Positions 46,999 through 55,036 of a stretch of DNA of 64,000 nt are shown piece after piece (position 1 is the stretch's first letter; each line of letters opens with the position of its first letter). Below the pieces are notes generated by a model. The model made no database searches. It saw only the letters and a list, made by a program, of their open reading frames with translations, and was not told the DNA's origin. A program made the translations under genes and the position numbers. The DNA is taken from contig JAOARD010000009.1 of the NCBI GenBank assembly GCA_025210735.1, positions 186,001-250,000 of the forward strand. Reading direction: 5' to 3'. The DNA comes from Bacteroidales bacterium. GTDB taxonomy: Bacteria > Bacteroidota > Bacteroidia > Bacteroidales > UBA6680.

Positions 46999-47781
46999 AT
47001 GAACATAGTTGTTTGTATAAAGCAGGTTCCTGATACTACAGAGATCAGAATTAATCCTGAAACAGGAACCCTTATCAGAGATGGTGTACCAAGTATCATC
47101 AACCCTGATGATAAAGCCGGATTAGAGCTTGCATTACAATTAAAAGATAAATATAATGCCCATGTAACAGTTATTACAATGGGTCCTGCTCAGGCTGATA
47201 TTATCCTGAGAGAAGCATTTGCAATGGGTGTTGACAGAGCTATTCACCTTACCGACAGAAAATTTGCCGGAGCTGATACACTTGCAACATCATATGCACT
47301 TGCAGGAGCATTAAAGAAGATAGATTTTGATCTGCTTGTAACTGGTCGCCAGGCAATTGATGGTGATACAGCACAGGTAGGACCACAGATAGCAGAACAC
47401 CTTGATCTTCCTCAGATATCGTATCTACAGGATCTTAAATTTGATGGTGATAAAACATTTACTATTAAGAAATCAACTGAAGAGGGATACCAGATGCTAG
47501 AGGTTGAAGGACCATGCGTTGTTACAGTACTATCATCGGCTTATAAGGCTCGTTACATGAATGTAGGAGGTATTGTTGATGCTTACCAGAAAGAGGTAGA
47601 GCTTTGGGGTAAAGATCAGATTGATGTTGAGGTTGAAAAACTTGGACTTAAAGGATCGCCTACACGTGTACACAAAGCATTTGCTAAGAGCGTTAAAGCT
47701 GCCGGAGAGGTTTACGATGTAGATGCTGACGAGGCAGTGGGAATTATTATTAAAACTTTAAAAGAGAAATTCATTCTTTAA
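46999..47781 (+). CDS. etfB: Electron transfer flavoprotein beta subunit
   Basis: This 260-residue EtfB starts MNIVVCIKQVPDTTEIRI and has the family signature region VTGRQAIDGDTAQVGPQIAEHL. It pairs with EtfA 11 bp downstream and serves Bcd. EtfB of bifurcating complexes carries an extra FAD; the sequence is compatible with that, but I did not verify the site. Confidence 0.95.
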   Translation: MNIVVCIKQVPDTTEIRINPETGTLIRDGVPSIINPDDKAGLELALQLKDKYNAHVTVITMGPAQADIILREAFAMGVDRAIHLTDRKFAGADTLATSYALAGALKKIDFDLLVTGRQAIDGDTAQVGPQIAEHLDLPQISYLQDLKFDGDKTFTIKKSTEEGYQMLEVEGPCVVTVLSSAYKARYMNVGGIVDAYQKEVELWGKDQIDVEVEKLGLKGSPTRVHKAFAKSVKAAGEVYDVDADEAVGIIIKTLKEKFIL

Positions 47782-47792
47782 TCTGAGCTGTT

Positions 47793-48785
47793 ATGAATAT
47801 TGAGGAATACAAAGGTATATATGTCTTCATTGAGCAGAGAGAAGGTGTTATACAAGGTGTAGCTCTTGAGCTGCTGGGACAGGCAAGAAGACTTGCTGAC
47901 GAGAAAAACGATAAGGTATACGCTATGTTCTTAGGACATAACATAGCTGATAAAGCAAAATCGCTTATTGCATATGGTGCCGATGAGGTAATATGTGCTG
48001 ATGAGCCGGAACTTGCAGACTACCTTACAGAGCAATATACACAGGTAATTTGCCAGATTATAGAGGAGCGTAAACCAGAATCTATGCTTATTGGTGCAAC
48101 AACAATTGGTCGTGACCTTGGCCCACGTGTATCGGCACGTGTTGCTACAGGACTTACTGCTGACTGTACTAAGATAGAGAATGGTGATACAGGTGAGCTA
48201 CGCATGACACGTCCTGCATTTGGAGGAAACCTTATGGCTACAATTGTTTGTAAGGAGCACCGTCCACAGATGGCTACTGTACGTCCGGGAGTTATGTTTG
48301 CTATAGATGCTGATGAGTCAAGAGCTGGTGAGGTTGTAGAGTTTAAGCCAAAATTCGAAACATCTAAGTTCAAGGTAAAACTTCTTGAGACAGTTAAAGA
48401 AGATACAGGACTTATTGACATTACAGAGGCTCGTATACTTGTATCTGGTGGTAGAGGACTTGGTAACAAAGAGGGTTTTGAAGCTCTTGAGGGACTTGCA
48501 GAGACTCTTGATGCTGAGGTATCTGCTTCACGTGCAATGGTAGATTCAGGATACATAGGGCACGAGCGTCAGGTAGGACAGACAGGTAAAACTGTAAGAC
48601 CAAACCTATACTTTGCTTTTGGTATCTCAGGTGCAATACAGCACGTTGCAGGTATGGAAGAGTCTGAGCTTATTGTAGCTGTAAACAAAGATAAAGATGC
48701 ACCAATATTCCAGGTAGCAGACCTTGGTATTGTTGGCGATGCAAAACAGATTATCAAAAAACTAAACGAACGTCTGAATAAGTAA
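47793..48785 (+). CDS. etfA: Electron transfer flavoprotein alpha subunit
   Basis: This 330-residue EtfA has the C-terminal FAD domain: VSGGRGLGNKEGFEALEGLA, ASRAMVDSGYIGHERQVGQTG and LYFAFGISGAIQHVAGM. It is the last gene of the lysine-butyrate cluster. Its TAA stop codon is the first codon of a 67-nt sequence repeated 1.47 kb downstream. Confidence 0.96.
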   Translation: MNIEEYKGIYVFIEQREGVIQGVALELLGQARRLADEKNDKVYAMFLGHNIADKAKSLIAYGADEVICADEPELADYLTEQYTQVICQIIEERKPESMLIGATTIGRDLGPRVSARVATGLTADCTKIENGDTGELRMTRPAFGGNLMATIVCKEHRPQMATVRPGVMFAIDADESRAGEVVEFKPKFETSKFKVKLLETVKEDTGLIDITEARILVSGGRGLGNKEGFEALEGLAETLDAEVSASRAMVDSGYIGHERQVGQTGKTVRPNLYFAFGISGAIQHVAGMEESELIVAVNKDKDAPIFQVADLGIVGDAKQIIKKLNERLNK

Positions 48786-48850
48786 TTTATCACGTTCAAA
48801 TATTCCAAAAACGTACCTCCTGCTTAAATGTGGGGTGTACGTTTTTTTTT
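48783..48850 (+). terminator. etfA terminator, copy 1 of a 67-nt direct repeat
   Basis: AAAACGTACCTCC pairs with GGGGTGTACGTTTT (one bulge) and is followed by nine T residues. Bases 48783-48849 match 50256-50322 at 66 of 67 positions. Confidence 0.9.
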
Positions 48851-48907
48851 CAATAAAAGTATAGACATTGCATGCAACGTATTAACAAATAAACTATATA
48901 CAGATTT

Positions 48908-49591
48908 ATGAACCAGTTGATAGTATTAATAGCAGCCCTGACAATTAATGTTTATGGAGCAAATAAAAATAGTAGGGGAGAAGGTGATATTGAGATAAAA
49001 ACATCAAACCAAAAATCGATATCAGTAACCATACCAAAACTTTATATAAAGAAAAAGAGCATAGACAAAGATTTTCTTCTACAAACAATTCCTGAAGGTA
49101 AATATAAGGCTAAAATATATGCAGGAAAGAAAAAGATAAAACACCAAATAACTGTTGAAAAGGATTTTAGAACAGTAATAGAGATAGATAGTGAAAACAG
49201 GCTGGTTAAAGAAGAGTTTATCCCATTTGCAGAAGACAGGTTACCTCCTGTAGATCCCGATAATCAGGATATATATATTGTAGCAGACAAAATGCCTAAA
49301 TTTCTTGGTGGAGATCTACGAGTTGCCAGAGAATGGTTGAATGATAATACAAAAAATACTACAAGATATCTTGAATCAGGACAAAGAGTAAAGGTAAATA
49401 CAATGTTTGTTATTGATACTGATGGTTATGTATCAGATGTAATAGTACTTAAATGTAGAAGTGAGGCTATTAAAAGTCAGGCCATAAGAAGAATTAAAAA
49501 AATGCCTCGTTGGACTCCTGGATTGCAAAGAGGTATTAGAGTAAAAGTGAAATTAAATATGCCGCTTGAATTTATTGGAGAGAAAAGATAA
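48908..49591 (+). CDS. Secreted protein with TonB C-terminal domain
   Basis: This 227-residue protein starts with a short hydrophobic segment (MNQLIVLIAALTINVYG) likely to be a signal peptide, then a basic beta-rich region. The C-terminal TonB-like domain is at about 140-225: ADKMPKFLGGDLRVAREWL, TMFVIDTDGYVSDVIVLKC and MPRWTPGLQRG. It lacks the N-terminal membrane anchor plus Pro-rich linker of a classical TonB, so energy transduction is doubtful. Similar TonB_C proteins are common in Bacteroidota without a known role. Its leader carries TTGCATGCAACGT (48868-48880), a piece of the palindrome found in the second transposase gene. Confidence 0.75.
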   Translation: MNQLIVLIAALTINVYGANKNSRGEGDIEIKTSNQKSISVTIPKLYIKKKSIDKDFLLQTIPEGKYKAKIYAGKKKIKHQITVEKDFRTVIEIDSENRLVKEEFIPFAEDRLPPVDPDNQDIYIVADKMPKFLGGDLRVAREWLNDNTKNTTRYLESGQRVKVNTMFVIDTDGYVSDVIVLKCRSEAIKSQAIRRIKKMPRWTPGLQRGIRVKVKLNMPLEFIGEKR

Positions 49592-49653
49592 CAGTTAAAT
49601 CATAATAAATTTATCTATTGACATAGCCATTATAATGTGGTAAATTTATTACT

Positions 49654-50247
49654 ATGGCAAAATTCGGGAATCAATATAAAGGAGAGTCATACAGATTAAG
49701 AGGCTGGGATTATTCATCGTCTGCTCTATATTTCCTGACAATTGTAACGCAAAACAGAGAATGTAATTTAGGCTATATTGAATCTGATGAAATGTATCTG
49801 TCTGAATTTGGAAAGATTATTGAAAAACAATGGTACAGATCATTTGAAATCCGATCAGAATTATTTCTTGACGAATTTATTATAATGCCAAACCATATTC
49901 ACGCTATTGTTAAATTAGATAATGGTGATGATTTGAATTTTCCTGTTGAGATGCGCGGTTTTGTTGTTGAGACGCACGGCCGTGCGTCTCAACAACAACC
50001 ATTTATCCGAAAACCAAAATCAATTTCGTCATTTATTGCAGGGTTTAAATCGGCGGTTAACTCTGAGATAAACAATTATATCGATGAAAATGAATTGACC
50101 ATTCCAATATACAATCGTAATAACCATTTCTTTCAACCGAATTATTATGACCATATAATCCGCAACAAAACCGATTATAACCGTATTAAAAATTACATAA
50201 TCAACAATCCAAAAAAATGGGATGAGGATAGGTTTAGGGCTAAATGA
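49654..50247 (+). CDS. IS200-like/REP-associated (RAYT) transposase 1
   Basis: This 197-residue Y1 transposase has the HUH metal motif PNHIHAIV (His81, His83) and a C-terminal block DHIIRNKTDYNRIKNYI with candidate catalytic tyrosines, then NNPKKWDEDRF. RAYT proteins recognise and process REP hairpins as single strands. Residues about 103-115 (FVVETHGRASQQQ) are encoded by a 38-bp perfect palindrome, an in-frame REP-like insertion. The gene lies between two copies of the etfA terminator. No IS200/IS605 ends or tnpB were found. Confidence 0.88.
   Translation: MAKFGNQYKGESYRLRGWDYSSSALYFLTIVTQNRECNLGYIESDEMYLSEFGKIIEKQWYRSFEIRSELFLDEFIIMPNHIHAIVKLDNGDDLNFPVEMRGFVVETHGRASQQQPFIRKPKSISSFIAGFKSAVNSEINNYIDENELTIPIYNRNNHFFQPNYYDHIIRNKTDYNRIKNYIINNPKKWDEDRFRAK
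49961..49998. repeat. 38-bp perfect palindrome inside RAYT 1
   Basis: The 19-base half TTGTTGTTGAGACGCACGG is followed directly by its reverse complement, centre 49979/49980. The 28-bp core (from GTTGAGACGC inward) recurs at 56656-56683. Confidence 0.95.
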
Positions 50248-50255
50248 TATATAAA

Positions 50256-50322
50256 TAATTTATCACGTTCAAATATTCCAAAAACGTACCTCCTGCTTAA
50301 ATGTGGGATGTACGTTTTTTTT
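50256..50322 (+). repeat. Copy 2 of the etfA stop/terminator repeat
   Basis: This copy differs from 48783-48849 only at 50308 (A for G). It still forms the hairpin and T-run, so it now serves as terminator for RAYT 1. Confidence 0.92.
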
Positions 50323-50391
50323 GATCTTAACCTAACATGTCGTAAATTTACATATAACATCATCTGTTAATATGTTATAACCCGGACTATT

Positions 50392-51021
50392 ATGACAGAA
50401 AAATTCAAGAATAGATACAGGATAGAATCAGCACGATTGCGGAATTATGATTATGGTAAAAATGGTGCATATTTTGTGACCATCTGTACAAAAGACCGTC
50501 AACATTTCTTTGGAGAAATAATACACAACAAAATGATATTGTCAGAAATTGGCAATCTGACAAATGAATATTGGTACGAAATTCCGGAACATTTCCCGTT
50601 TGTTAAATTGGGTGCATTTATTGCAATGCCAAACCATATTCACGGTATTGTTATTATTGATAAAAATATTTATTGCCGTGATTGTAATTGTCGTTATGAT
50701 TGTCATGGTAATGGTCGTTGTCGTCATTGTAGAAACGTTGCATGCAACGTTTCTACAATGACGACAACAACGACAAAAACCACCACGCAAAAAAATGAAC
50801 ATATGGCATCCATTTCACCAAAACCGGGTTCGTTATCAACAATTATTCGTTCATATAAATCTGCGGTTTCAAAATCCGCACATATATTGAATGATCAATT
50901 TGGTTGGCAACCGCGGTTTCATGACCATATAATCCGCAACAAAACCGATTATAATCGTATTGAAAATTATATAATCAACAACCCCAAAAAATGGAATGAG
51001 GATAGGTTTAGAATGAAATGA
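50392..51021 (+). CDS. IS200-like/REP-associated (RAYT) transposase 2
   Basis: This 209-residue paralogue of RAYT 1 has the HUH motif PNHIHGIV (His82, His84) and C-terminal DHIIRNKTDYNRIENYI. Residues about 94-130 form a Cys/Arg/Thr-rich insert (CRDCNCRYDCHGNGRC, then RHCRNVACNVSTMTTT) whose DNA includes a 52-bp perfect palindrome. The insert lies in the same loop as in RAYT 1, so the conserved catalytic parts are unaffected. Identity to RAYT 1 is high at the C-terminus and moderate elsewhere. Confidence 0.87.
   Translation: MTEKFKNRYRIESARLRNYDYGKNGAYFVTICTKDRQHFFGEIIHNKMILSEIGNLTNEYWYEIPEHFPFVKLGAFIAMPNHIHGIVIIDKNIYCRDCNCRYDCHGNGRCRHCRNVACNVSTMTTTTTKTTTQKNEHMASISPKPGSLSTIIRSYKSAVSKSAHILNDQFGWQPRFHDHIIRNKTDYNRIENYIINNPKKWNEDRFRMK
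50717..50768. repeat. 52-bp perfect palindrome inside RAYT 2
   Basis: Each of the 26 bases left of the centre (50742/50743) pairs with its mirror on the right, with the core AAACGTTGCATGCAACGTTT. Pairing first fails at 50716/50769. Confidence 0.95.
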
Positions 51022-51196
51022 TTAAGAAACAAATGAATCTCTCTGTAATTATAAAACCTTGTATGTGCGTTTAAAGTATATATAAAATTGTAATAATATA
51101 TACGTATATATTATCTGTTTTATATTTTTATGATCATCTTAATTAAATCGTAATATAAATTAGTGTAAATAATATTTTTAAATAGATTGAAGAATA

Positions 51197-51862
51197 ATGA
51201 CAGATGAAGAGTTAAATGAGATATTAGAAGAACAAAAAAAGACTCATGATAGATTTATGATGTATGAAAGAGATGGTATACAAAATACGCTAAAATATTT
51301 TGATAGAATTCATGATAAACTATTTGCATTCAATAATATTTTGATCGCGGGGTATTTTGCTCTTTCCCAGGTTTTTGAATCATTTTCTGTGTATGGTATA
51401 ATTATTCCTCTTTTGAATCTAGCTTTGCTTATTTTTATAGAATATCGTATGATGAAGAAAAGTAGATTTGAATCTGAAATTACAAAAAAGATTCCGTCAG
51501 AGATTGACAAAAATGGATTCAGTATTAGTAAAACAAATAGATATTCCCTTTATGCAATTATATCAACAACAATAGTTATAGGGATTTTTGTTTATAATTT
51601 GTTTAGTCTTGACTCAAAGGAATTGCAAACATGTGGAAATACAGAGTCTAAAAATCATAATGTAAAAGTTGATATTTCTGAGAAAAATTTAATGTTAGAT
51701 TCCATATTGATTGGTAAATGGTATAATTTTATATCTGACAAAGTAACTTTTTATTTTAAAGAAGATACTGATACATTAAAAATTTTAGGTATTATAAATG
51801 ATACTCTTATAATTGAACATAATTCAATTATAGAAGATATAAAAGACAGGGGAAAATCTTAG
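51197..51862 (+). CDS. Hypothetical three-TM membrane protein
   Basis: This 221-residue protein has an acidic N-terminus (MTDEELNEILEEQKK), hydrophobic segments at about 45-60, 66-84 and 118-138, and a soluble C-terminal domain (about 145-221) with WYNFISDKVTFYFKED. No family was recognised. It is the first gene of a tight four-gene run (gaps of 20 and 16 bp, then a 4-nt overlap) leading to an RNA ligase. Confidence 0.65.
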   Translation: MTDEELNEILEEQKKTHDRFMMYERDGIQNTLKYFDRIHDKLFAFNNILIAGYFALSQVFESFSVYGIIIPLLNLALLIFIEYRMMKKSRFESEITKKIPSEIDKNGFSISKTNRYSLYAIISTTIVIGIFVYNLFSLDSKELQTCGNTESKNHNVKVDISEKNLMLDSILIGKWYNFISDKVTFYFKEDTDTLKILGIINDTLIIEHNSIIEDIKDRGKS

Positions 51863-51882
51863 ATTTTTTCAAAAGTTAAAAA

Positions 51883-52398
51883 ATGATAACAAAACTATTC
51901 AAAAAATATACAAGAATCATATGTATGCTACTTGGCGGTGCTTATGCACTGTTTGGTTTGTTTGCATTGGCTATTGTAACCATGCAATCATTAATGCTAT
52001 CAGGATCTATGTCAGATATAGATGAATCATTCACAAACTCACTATCTGCAATGCACAGTATATTTAAAATATATATGCCCCTGCTTATCCTGTTGGGAAT
52101 AGGGTACCTGATATTCGGAATATTCTACAATAGAATAAAATCAAAGAGATATCAGATAAACCTTCTGTTAAGCATTATGTGTATAGCCTGGATTGCCGGA
52201 TATATTGTGAATAATGTATTAAATGTTGATGAACTTAATGCAGGATTTGCAAATAATAACGAAGCATTAAAATTAATGGCATATGGTTACCTCATATTCG
52301 GATCTATTATAGCATTAGCAATAATGGCAGTGCCTCAATATATTTTAGGCAGAGCAATAAAACAGAACAATATAGAGCATCAATGTCCTCCTATATAA
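51883..52398 (+). CDS. Hypothetical four-TM membrane protein
   Basis: This 171-residue protein has four hydrophobic segments (IICMLLGGAYALFGLFAL, YMPLLILLGIGYLIFGIF, INLLLSIMCIAWIAGYIV and YGYLIFGSIIALAIMAVP), short loops and a hydrophilic tail. No family was recognised. Its place between the three-TM gene and the RNA ligase gene suggests co-transcription. Confidence 0.65.
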   Translation: MITKLFKKYTRIICMLLGGAYALFGLFALAIVTMQSLMLSGSMSDIDESFTNSLSAMHSIFKIYMPLLILLGIGYLIFGIFYNRIKSKRYQINLLLSIMCIAWIAGYIVNNVLNVDELNAGFANNNEALKLMAYGYLIFGSIIALAIMAVPQYILGRAIKQNNIEHQCPPI

Positions 52399-52414
52399 TT
52401 AAACATTAGAATAA

Positions 52415-53458
52415 ATGAGTGAATTTTCAGGGTATGAAAAAATGCCAAGTAGCCTTAAAAAACTTGGTCTTAGCGAGAATGATTTCTCGCAAATTGATAA
52501 ATTGAAATGGGTTGTAACAGAAAAAGTTCATGGTGCGAATTTTAGCTTTGTATTTGACAAAGCAAAATTAAGGTTTGCCAAAAGAAAAGAGTACCTGTTA
52601 TGGAAAGACGATTTTTTCGGATTTCAGCTTGTTGTAAACAGAATTGAAGATCAGATTATACAACTGTTTGAGGATTTAAGCCGACAGGTAGATGCAGATA
52701 AATATATAATATACGGAGAACTGTTTGGAGGAGAATACCCTCATGACGACGTTATAGAAGACTCTAATGTGAATGCTATTCAAACAGGAGTTTATTACTC
52801 GACTACAATCAACTTTTGTGCATTCGATATTGCCATTCAAAAGAGAAATTCATCTCCTAAATACTACCTTGATTACGAAACATCAATAAGCTATTTTGAG
52901 AAACATAATATCTTATATGCAAAACCTTTGCTTATAGGGAAATTTGGAGAAGCAACAAGTTTTAATACAAGAATAAACTCTACAATTCCGAGTCAGTTGA
53001 ATCTTCCTGATATTAAAGGGAATCTTATTGAGGGTATTGTGATAAAACCATTTAATCAATCAGATAATAGTCTGTTATCTGCCAGACCAATAGTTAAGCT
53101 CAAGAATAAAGAGTTTGATGAAGAGGACAAGTTTCATCAGGCTGAGAAATGGACATACATACCAAATGTATCATCTAAATCTGAAGATTTGTCGTTTATA
53201 TTAGATGAGATTAGAAATTATATAACAACCAATAGGTTAGAGAGTGCAATATCAAAAACCGGAGCTCTTGATTTTGATAATCAACAACGAATAGTAGAGA
53301 TTGAGACAGAGTTTTTTAACGATACACTGATTGATTTTAATGAAAATAACCAGAATCTTTTAAATGAACTATCAGACGAAGAGCAAAACTGGATTAATGA
53401 CAGAGTAAAGTCAGAAATAGTTAAAATGGTGAAAGCTGTAAACTCGTCTGACAAATGA
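52415..53458 (+). CDS. RNA ligase, Rnl2 family
   Basis: This 347-residue nucleotidyltransferase has the covalent ligase motifs: motif I EKVHGANFSF (adenylated Lys near 33), GELFGGEYPH (Ia/III region), FCAFDIAI (III), EGIVIKPFN (IV) and IVKLKNKEF (V). This matches T4 Rnl2-type RNA ligases, which seal 3'-OH/5'-phosphate nicks in RNA duplexes. The C-terminal 110 residues are helical and may position the substrate. It overlaps the next gene by 4 nt (ATGA). RNA repair is the likely role; the RNA target is unknown. Confidence 0.85.
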   Translation: MSEFSGYEKMPSSLKKLGLSENDFSQIDKLKWVVTEKVHGANFSFVFDKAKLRFAKRKEYLLWKDDFFGFQLVVNRIEDQIIQLFEDLSRQVDADKYIIYGELFGGEYPHDDVIEDSNVNAIQTGVYYSTTINFCAFDIAIQKRNSSPKYYLDYETSISYFEKHNILYAKPLLIGKFGEATSFNTRINSTIPSQLNLPDIKGNLIEGIVIKPFNQSDNSLLSARPIVKLKNKEFDEEDKFHQAEKWTYIPNVSSKSEDLSFILDEIRNYITTNRLESAISKTGALDFDNQQRIVEIETEFFNDTLIDFNENNQNLLNELSDEEQNWINDRVKSEIVKMVKAVNSSDK

Positions 53459-53955
53459 AAAACACAATACTAATTAGCCTGTTTCTGGTATTTTCAACTT
53501 ACATATACTCTCAGGAAACATTTACATCGCGCAAAGGGAGTAAACTATTTTCGGGACATCTTGAAATAGTTATAACTGTTGATAGTACAGCACTAAGATA
53601 TGAGCTATTTAACCATTGGTATACCAACTCCTATGCAGAGTTAAGACAAATTACAATAGCAACAGATAGTTTAAAACATTACAGTGAATCAAATGATACC
53701 CTTCAGATAATTATTGCTGATAACTATGTGAAACTTACCGATAAGAGATATAAAATAGACAAAAAGGTAAAACACAAAAGGCTCTGCAACAAGCCTGATA
53801 TGATGCGTAAAATATCATTTGCACATTCACAAGCCAGAAAACATAATGGAATTGGACATTATGAACTGTATACTAATGCCGACCTTAAACTTAAAGAAGC
53901 AGACTTTAAGAGATTAGTGCTTTTAAATCTAAATAAATTGTTGAGTACACATTAA
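53455..53955 (+). CDS. Hypothetical secreted protein coupled to the RNA ligase gene
   Basis: This 166-residue protein has a signal peptide (MKNTILISLFLVFSTYIYSQ) followed by a small, Lys- and Thr-rich mature part. Its ATG overlaps the RNA ligase stop, so translation is probably coupled. No domain was recognised. A secreted product coupled to a cytosolic RNA ligase is odd and may reflect simple operon packing. Confidence 0.65.
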   Translation: MKNTILISLFLVFSTYIYSQETFTSRKGSKLFSGHLEIVITVDSTALRYELFNHWYTNSYAELRQITIATDSLKHYSESNDTLQIIIADNYVKLTDKRYKIDKKVKHKRLCNKPDMMRKISFAHSQARKHNGIGHYELYTNADLKLKEADFKRLVLLNLNKLLSTH

Positions 53956-54051
53956 GTATCAAAGAGATATATAATTATTAAACAAGCGTGTGAATAGTAC
54001 TTGCATACATTTGTTAATTTAGTACAAAATTAAATATTCAAATAACATCTT

Positions 54052-54948
54052 ATGATAAAGAATTTTACATTCATATTGTTTCTTACAATAATATATAGTT
54101 CATACTCCCAGACTATTAATGTTTCAGGTACAGTAAAGTCTAAGGATAAGAATGTAGATATAAATAATTGTTATATACTACTGTCTGATAATTCTGAGGA
54201 TACAGTATTTGTTAATAATGGGAAATTTAAGATTAGTAAAATAAGAAAGAGTACACGAGTTAAGTTTGTTCTCAACGGACATTATAAGCCTAGTTTAACA
54301 TTTAAGAATGATACAATAATTAATATTACTTTATATCCTCTTCGAAACAATGATATGACAGGAAAACCTGTAATCTATTTATATCCAGAGAAACCAACCT
54401 CAGTTTCGTTTAGAGTGAAATATGATGGTGCGTTTTATATAACATACCCACAGTATAATACCGGATGGAATATTATAGCGTATCCTGATGGCAGAATTGT
54501 TAATAAAGATGATAATAAGGAGTATTCATATCTGTTCTGGAATGGATATACGAATTACTCAGCTCAACATAGAACATACTCTAAAGGATATTCTATTATG
54601 ACAGATACAGCAGATATTTTTCTTCAAAATAAATTATCTCATATAGGACTATTGCCAAAAGAGTATAATGAATTAATTGTGTATTGGTTACCCTATATAA
54701 AAAAACACAAATATGCATTTGTATATTTTAGAGTTGGTAAAGACTATGAAAGTATATCGGTAAACACGGTTAAACCTAAACCTGATAGCGAAATAAGAGT
54801 TTTTATTGAGTTTAAAGGAATTGATAACTACATAGAAGTAAAGCCACAAAACCTGAAAAGAATCTCAAGAGAAGGTTTTGTATTAGTGGAGTGGGGAGGT
54901 TCAGAAATTACGAAACCTATAATTGTAAATAATATAAATATAAAATAG
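54052..54948 (+). CDS. Secreted protein with KPVIYLYPEK domain
   Basis: This 298-residue protein has a signal peptide ending SSYSQ, a carboxypeptidase-regulatory-like beta domain (INVSGTVKSKDKNVDINNC, about 22-100), then a domain starting GKPVIYLYPEKPTSVSFRV with YPQYNTGWNIIAYPDG and YSYLFWNG. I recall this KPxIYLYPE-(W)-NVxAxPDG-YLFWEG pattern in uncharacterised proteins of bacteria and some eukaryotes. No function is known to me. Confidence 0.65.
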   Translation: MIKNFTFILFLTIIYSSYSQTINVSGTVKSKDKNVDINNCYILLSDNSEDTVFVNNGKFKISKIRKSTRVKFVLNGHYKPSLTFKNDTIINITLYPLRNNDMTGKPVIYLYPEKPTSVSFRVKYDGAFYITYPQYNTGWNIIAYPDGRIVNKDDNKEYSYLFWNGYTNYSAQHRTYSKGYSIMTDTADIFLQNKLSHIGLLPKEYNELIVYWLPYIKKHKYAFVYFRVGKDYESISVNTVKPKPDSEIRVFIEFKGIDNYIEVKPQNLKRISREGFVLVEWGGSEITKPIIVNNINIK

Positions 54949-55036
54949 TCTTTAGTTGTTATAATTAATTCTAAAACCATATACAAAACAGATAAATATA
55001 AAGAGATCACTAAATAACTATTTATAAGTAATTAAT

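Noticed and set aside
50542..50802. Minus-strand frame with HCRNVACNVSTM opposite RAYT 2
   Set aside because: It mirrors the sense protein because of the 52-bp palindrome; not an independent gene.
49654..51021. Complete IS200/IS605 element with tnpB or omega RNA
   Set aside because: No tnpB-like gene or classical left/right element ends are near the Y1 transposases; the RAYT interpretation fits better.
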